From Isoetes taiwanensis (lineage: Eukaryota; Streptophyta; Lycopodiopsida; Isoetales; Isoetaceae), in assembly GCA_021234155.1 (NCBI GenBank), contig JAJEKV010000010.1, forward strand, positions 9,332,260 through 9,396,259: a stretch of 64,000 nucleotides of DNA, given 5' to 3'. Position 1 is the stretch's first letter. Each line of letters begins with the position of its first letter. Of the stretch, positions 59,028 through 64,000 are shown piece after piece. Both the position numbers and the translations under genes were made by a program. The notes beneath the pieces are model-generated. The model did no database searches and was not told where the DNA came from. It worked only from the letters and a program-made list of their open reading frames with translations.

Positions 59028-59580
59028 TGTGGCGTTCGGTATTCATACGGTATCACGTATAAATATCTGGAACCGTCACCCCCAAAGGTACGCCACCATG
59101 GGGTATTGTAACCTAGGGGGTTGCTCTAAAAGGGATTAAATTAGTCATTAAAGATAATAACCTATAACTTAGGGGATTAAGGATTAATTAGACTAATTCT
59201 TTTGCTTTGGGAAGGCCACGGCCCCAAATCGATTGGCGGCATGGGGATTTCCAAATTAGGTACATCAACCTGATCCCTATCCTGTTTAGACTCCCTCAAT
59301 TAGTCCAAAGAAGGGGCGGTGGCGCCACCATACCAAGCGAGGCGTTCACACAACGTGTAAGTTTGAACCCCCAAGACCCAAGAGATGGAAGCACCCCATG
59401 GTAGCTTGAGTCCGGCCCGGAACTTCGGGTGGGTGGCTAGGATAGCCTGTGAATTCTAGGGTAGCGCCCCTATTGGGCCTTGGTTGTGTTCGTTTCTCTG
59501 TTCTCTCTGTGTTTCAATCATAGGAACTAACCCTTGATTGTAAAGGTAAGTTCTCTTTATATTTGATTCTGGTTTTGCTT
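59028..59580 (+). repeat. 3' LTR of the outer element, truncated
   Basis: Starts TGTGGCGTTC after the polypurine tract and follows the 5' LTR for about 550 bases to TCTGGTTTTGCT, where it stops abruptly at the SWEET duplication. About two thirds of the LTR is missing. Confidence 0.85.
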
Positions 59581-59581
59581 G

Positions 59582-62432
59582 GCGAGCCCTCAGGCGAAAT
59601 GGCCTGCTCTTGGCCTTTACCTATTACAAAACCCCAACTTCCCTATTCACATCACTCTAGAGCCAGATATTCGTTTCCTTGAAATTGAAGAGCTCCTAAA
59701 TGTAGGCATATACATCCTTCCTGGCAAGTTGTCTACGTTTGGGGGACAGTTATCCGATACCATGAGCAACATCAACTATTTTGTCGATCTTTGACTCACT
59801 TGCATGGATCTTGGGTGCTGAGGACCATCCATGAGCCAGGCAATCATTACCAAGGCTACTCTTAGCAAGACAAGGGTTGTGATGCATAGAGATATGCTAT
59901 GACATTCATGAATGAATGGTCATGTAAACCACAGATTCAAAGCTGTGGACTCTTTGTTATGTCCTTATGTTTTAAATTTATATTCATACATAGCTAATTG
60001 CCTTTGAAGAACATCTCATTATGCCTAGCTTAGTCCTAGCTTGCCTTGTCTTTACTATGTGTAATAGCCAAAAAAATGAAATTGTGCCTTCCTTCTCACC
60101 CGCTTTGAACACAAAATTTTCAAAGTTCACCAAACCAAATGCTCAAATGCCATTCAGACTGAACATTCAAATATAAATCCAATAATGAGACATGTCATTC
60201 ATGAACTTGACAATTAAAATCAAGTTATTGGTCAGCTTGCTAAGCAACACATATATTCATGGGAGTTTTTGGGTTGCATGTTTACGTTTGTGGAGATGAA
60301 AAAAACAAGTTGTTTTTATGGAATATAAATTGTTAAAATCTTTTAACAACCTAAGAGAGAATGGAATTTGAGAGTTCGTTGGAGGTATAACTTTTATCAA
60401 AATGGTTTTGCCAAGATTATGACGTGAATGACTTTTGGATGATGAAAAAGTGGTCAACTATTAACATCAAATACAAAGACAAAATATGGACCCGAAATGA
60501 CATTATAGCAAACCTTGAACCCTTATATTACAAAGTGCAAAAGTTACTCAATGTGTGGATGGCTTCGGATGTGGATCATTTTGCTTGGAAGGTTGGTCCT
60601 CCATATGAATGTAAGTATCATTTGTTGCCTTAGGCTTTTCACCCATTTCAACACCCTTTGGCTTTGCATTTCTATAGAAAGCATAAAGGGATAGTTGTAC
60701 AACGCCAGCTAAAGCTCCAAGTCCATTTGGTATCTACATGATCAAAGGAAACATTTTAGAACAATCAACTTAGGAGGAGTCATGTAGGTGAGGATTACTT
60801 ACTGCAATAAATATATCACGAGTGACAACGGCATAAAATGTCCAAATCAGGCTGTTGATGAAGACAAAAAAGGACAGGAGAAATGGCATGTATTCGACAC
60901 TTCTAGTTTGAATGACACGTCTCTGGAGCACATCACAGAACAAAAGGAACGTCAATAAAGTGAGAGGCATATAAAACAAACTTTTGAAAAGTTTGGTGGT
61001 GATCATTTGTGGGTGATAGTCATGTTTTAGTATAGAGGGGTCCTAAGGTGACATTAGGAGCTCATGCAATCTGACGAGGATGAGATGTTAGACTCAATCT
61101 CATAAAATATGACATATGTGGTGCACTAGAGACAAATGGTAGCACATGAGTAACAGTTTTATAGAAAAGAAAGATGCTCACCATAACACCGAGGGGAGAA
61201 ACGTACATTGCGCCTGCAACAATGACACATAGAGATCCTACAATAGTGGTTCTACCAGAATGCCCATGGACAAATGAGAGGGTGAGCGAAGCTACGAGCG
61301 CAAACGACGTCACTACAGCAACCAACATCTTCAACACCTTCATCTTGAATATGCAAATGCAAGTATATAGATAATATAAAAGAGTCAGAATTTCAAGAGT
61401 GAGAGATAAATTCTATTTTCCATTTCTAAGGATCAAATGCTACTATTTTTTTGCAATATATATAAAATAAAATATGATTTAAGGAAAAAAAAATGATTAT
61501 TTGAAAAAAAAAGTACCCTGTTGTGTCGAGGTGCATAGATGACATAGATGATTAAATATGAAGCCTCTATAGCACACCCTGCAGCATTGATGGTGATAAT
61601 GAGTAAACTGTTTGGCTTCACAAATGGCATCCCATAGAACACCCATAGCATGCAGTTGAATAGAGTGCACACATATGGTAGCCCTGAGAATTCTTCTGTC
61701 GATCTCTTCTTTATAATTCTCCAAAATGTGCTCCTGCAATTTAAATAACATATTTTTTTAATTTATTTGAGATATAACGGATGTCCCTCCTCTAAATCTA
61801 GCGCACCCGATAAATCTGATTGCGTAACTTCCAAATGTGTCAGAAGAAGTTGCTAAATTTATGGAGAGTTCAAAACTTACACAGGTGCAGCGAATAGCAA
61901 AATTGCAGTTGCATTGCCTGAATTTCAGATCAGTGGTAGAAGGGAGTCAGATTTTGATGAAGAATTTGAATTTTTGAAAGAAAAAGCTACAAAATGTTTA
62001 AATTTCAAACTTATCACCCAGAATTTGCAGGACTACGAACAGAAAAAAAACAACCAAGTAGGAAACCCATGGAGACGGAAACACAGAAACAATCAAGATC
62101 CAACGTGAAAACCATCAAGAATATGATTGAAAACCGTAAACTATCAAGATGAAACCAAAAACCCATCAAGAATGTGAACTAATGAAAGCAAGCTCAATGA
62201 AAAATGACGATGAATTCAAGAAACCCATCAAGAATCAACAAAGAACGATCAAGAATATGAAGAGTTACAGGCGAAAGAGCAGAAAAGATGAAGATTAAAT
62301 CAGAAAGCCTATAAAGAAGACAAATCCAATAAACCCATCAAAACAAAAACTGAAAAAACCAATTTCAAAATTTAAAAAAGAAAAATAGGTACCAAGAATG
62401 CCGAGGATGATCTTCAAGCTAACAGCCATGGC
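59582..62432. repeat. segmental duplication carrying a SWEET gene, copy 2
   Basis: Same order and orientation as 21545-24560. The left end abuts the cut LTR; the right end is just past the SWEET start codon. Confidence 0.9.
60548..62429 (-). CDS. SWEET: SWEET sugar transporter (clade I, SWEET1-like), copy 2, six exons
   Basis: Exons on the minus strand: 62429-62393, 61917-61881, 61733-61517, 61343-61182, 60922-60803 and 60733-60548; lengths are identical to copy 1 and all borders are conserved. The protein has 252 residues and no disruption. Differences from copy 1 include ASLTLSFVHG for SFATLSLVHG, AGAMYV for AVAMYV, EASYLI for ESSYLI, AVVTRDIF for AIVTRDIF and IHMEDQPSK for IQMENQPSK in the tail. 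Conservative changes and open frames suggest both copies are or were recently under constraint. The 5' flank shares nothing with copy 1, so expression probably differs. Confidence 0.95.
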
Positions 62433-63142
62433 GAAAGAAAAGATCGGCCACAAAAATAATTTGATGGCAGATTAATTTGATGGAGGATGAAAAGAGGAGG
62501 AGGAGGGAGAGCATGATCTAACAACCCAAGAATAATATAAGGGGGCATTGAATGGGGCAAAACAGAATGGAAGGGATGCGTGGCGAAGATCCGGCATATC
62601 TGATGGAAAATGAAAAGCAAGCGTTTTTGGAGGAAATGATTTTGCAAATGAAAGGTAGCTCACTCACAACACACACATGCCTTCCGTGCGTTATGCCTCC
62701 TCCGCTACCGCCTCCGCCACCCCTGGCGGCGCCGCCCATTCTTTTACCCCGCCATTTTTTTGAAAGTTTTCCACCCTCCAAAATGCTCCTTCTTTGCTTT
62801 TCATTTTCATCATAATAATCCATAATTCTTTTCCCCCATAATGCCCCATAATGCCCCATAATGCCAATCCTTTTTCCCCATAATGCTCCATTTTGTAAAG
62901 TTCACCCATAATCAAGCCTTAAAATTGAATGGTGGTATCTCCATTTTTTTGAGGGGCAACTTTTTAGAGTTGCCATTCATGTTGAAAGGCAACTTTGCCA
63001 AGATGCCATTCTTTTGAAGGTTAAATTTTTTCTTAGCCATTCATTAAAGCACATCTTCAATATAAAAGCAAAAACACTTCATCATATATAATTCACGCAT
63101 AAAGCTTAAAGGCCTTCATATTATGATTCAATAGCCCAAAGT
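62433..63142. other. upstream region of SWEET copy 2, with short tandem repeat
   Basis: Contains a repeat of CCCCATAATG (four to five imperfect copies, 62834-62890). Open frames here are low-complexity glycine- or proline-rich and not supported. The stretch between SWEET copy 2 and the hAT gene holds the promoter of SWEET copy 2. Confidence 0.5.
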
Positions 63143-64000
63143 TTACAATTGCACCATGCGGCGTTGCTTATGATCCATCCAATTAGCATAGATCATATCA
63201 TAGTCTGCATCTGCCACGTCGGGCGATGATAATGATAAGAACATCAACATTTCAAGAGTTTTCAGATTCAAAGATTCTCGATCATCATCCTTTATCAAGT
63301 TTTACCTTCGGAATCCACGTTCACATTCTACAGATGATGCTGGAAGAACTAGAACTGCTTGCCATAACTTCATCACGTTATCATAGACATCAAAATAGAA
63401 TTCACACACTCTACAAGCATCCCATAAAGTCTTCATGTTCTTACGGCTTTGTTGCACTTGTAATCTTACTACAAATGAATATGCTTGCCCTTTGCACTTT
63501 TCAATATCAAGAAATGCATATTTTCCTTCCCCAAAATTGTTGCATAAAGTGCTAGTCCACTTATCTGTTTGGTTTTCCATTTCCTTCGAATCCATAGGAT
63601 ATTCATTTGTGGAGAATAACTTTGTGCTTGCTAACAAATCTTCCCCTCGATCATTAAATCTTTTCTTCAAACATGATATGACTTTCCTCACAAATTCTTG
63701 ACCAACTTTGACACATGATGCAATTGTGTCTCCAAATGAAGGCGTATCAAAGGAAAGCATGTACCTAGTAAGCAATGAAATATATAACTACGAAGTGACA
63801 ATACAAAAAAAACATTGGCTATCAAAAGAATTCATATATACCTATGACGAAAACCTCCATCATCCTTATAAAGCAAGTGACCTTCATGCTCTTGAACCAT
63901 CGCTAAGAATTCAATAGTATACTTGGCACGTCTTCCAAAAGATGTGCCAAGATACCTTGAGTCTAAAATAGCAATAGTGGAGGAAACCGTAGATGATATG
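63143..64000 (-). pseudogene. hAT-family transposase, C-terminal part, continues beyond the window
   Basis: Minus strand. The first exon in view (64000 to about 63841) has LDSRYLGTSFGRRAKYTIEF and EHEGHLLYKDDGGFRH. After an intron (GTATATA ... AG), 63775-63302 reads MLSFDTPSFGDTIASCVKVG and ends with LWQAVLVLPASSVECERGF, the hAT dimerisation signature (xxVLPVSSxxxERxFS). RGFRR is followed by TAA where relatives have a glutamine, then the frame continues NLIKDDDRESLNLKTLEMLM and DVADADYDMIYANWM to a stop at 63145-63143. It resembles the ZNF862-type hAT group. A C-to-T change of CAA would make the nonsense codon, so the last 50 or so residues would be lost. Confidence 0.75.

Larger units (their letters stand above)
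34340..59580 (+). mobile_element. outer Ty3/gypsy chromovirus with histone H3-like ORF, interrupted by a nested element
   Basis: 5' LTR 34340-35965, primer-binding site, three extra frames (36.76-40.19 kb), gag-protease, RT-RNase H-integrase-chromodomain to 45.24 kb, then the inner element inserted at 45545, then the remaining 3' sequence (58681-59027), a polypurine tract AAGAAGGGGAGAA and a truncated 3' LTR from 59028. Without the insertion its body is about 12.1 kb. The 5' halves of its LTRs align throughout 34340-34900 and 59028-59573. Confidence 0.9.

Noticed and set aside
62518-62859. Glycine-rich and proline-rich frames upstream of SWEET copy 2
   Set aside because: They derive from short tandem and simple-sequence repeats on opposite strands.
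1-64000. CRISPR arrays, bacterial operons or organelle inserts
   Set aside because: No regularly spaced repeats with spacers; introns, LINEs and chromoviruses mark nuclear plant DNA, and I saw no rRNA or organelle gene.

Overview
The window is nuclear DNA of a vascular land plant. It holds spliced plant genes (a CRP1-type PPR gene, two SWEET sugar transporter genes, a chloroplast fatty-acid exporter), plant LINEs, a plant hAT transposase and large Ty3/gypsy chromoviruses. The gene density and nested retrotransposons suggest a large, repeat-rich genome such as a gymnosperm or fern, but the species cannot be fixed from sequence alone.

Layout. 0.4-3.1 kb: CRP1-like PPR gene with four exons and one apparent homopolymer frameshift. 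4.2-6.2 kb: PPR debris, an unidentified coding repeat, and hairpin or terminal-inverted-repeat structures. 7.8-10.2 kb: three unrelated gene fragments side by side on the + strand (nodulin-like MFS/NFD4, phosphatidylinositol synthase, RUS/DUF647). 11.7-13.4 kb: LINE 3' end, coding repeat, SINE-like head. 16.4-18.8 kb: a broken unknown gene bracketed by short palindromes. 19.5-20.4 kb: LINE remnant. 21.5-24.6 kb: SWEET copy 1. 26.0-29.4 kb: a LINE with endonuclease and reverse transcriptase. 32.5-34.0 kb: damaged FAX gene. 34.3-59.6 kb: two nested chromoviruses. 59.6-62.4 kb: SWEET copy 2. 63.1-64.0 kb: hAT transposase, running off the end.

Main discovery. Both nested chromoviruses (outer 34.34-59.58 kb, inner 45.55-58.68 kb) carry extra reading frames between the primer-binding site and gag, and the first of these encodes a histone H3-like protein. 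In the outer copy the H3 alpha-2, loop-2 and alpha-3 region is almost canonical. In the inner copy the protein begins with ten residues identical to the H3 tail (MARTKQTARK) and ends with a damaged H3 fold. A second unidentified pre-gag frame (ORF2) also appears shared. Both elements encode an integrase with a C-terminal chromodomain, the module whose classical ligand is the H3 tail, so each element family may carry both an H3 mimic and an H3 reader.

Other points. The two SWEET genes are both intact (252 codons, identical exon sizes), and their duplication ends almost exactly at the start codon, so their promoters are unrelated. LTR pairs differ repeatedly where one copy has CAG/CTG and the other CGG. 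This looks more like a systematic consensus error at methylated CHG sites than mutation, and it would explain many of the apparent frameshifts in the retroelements.
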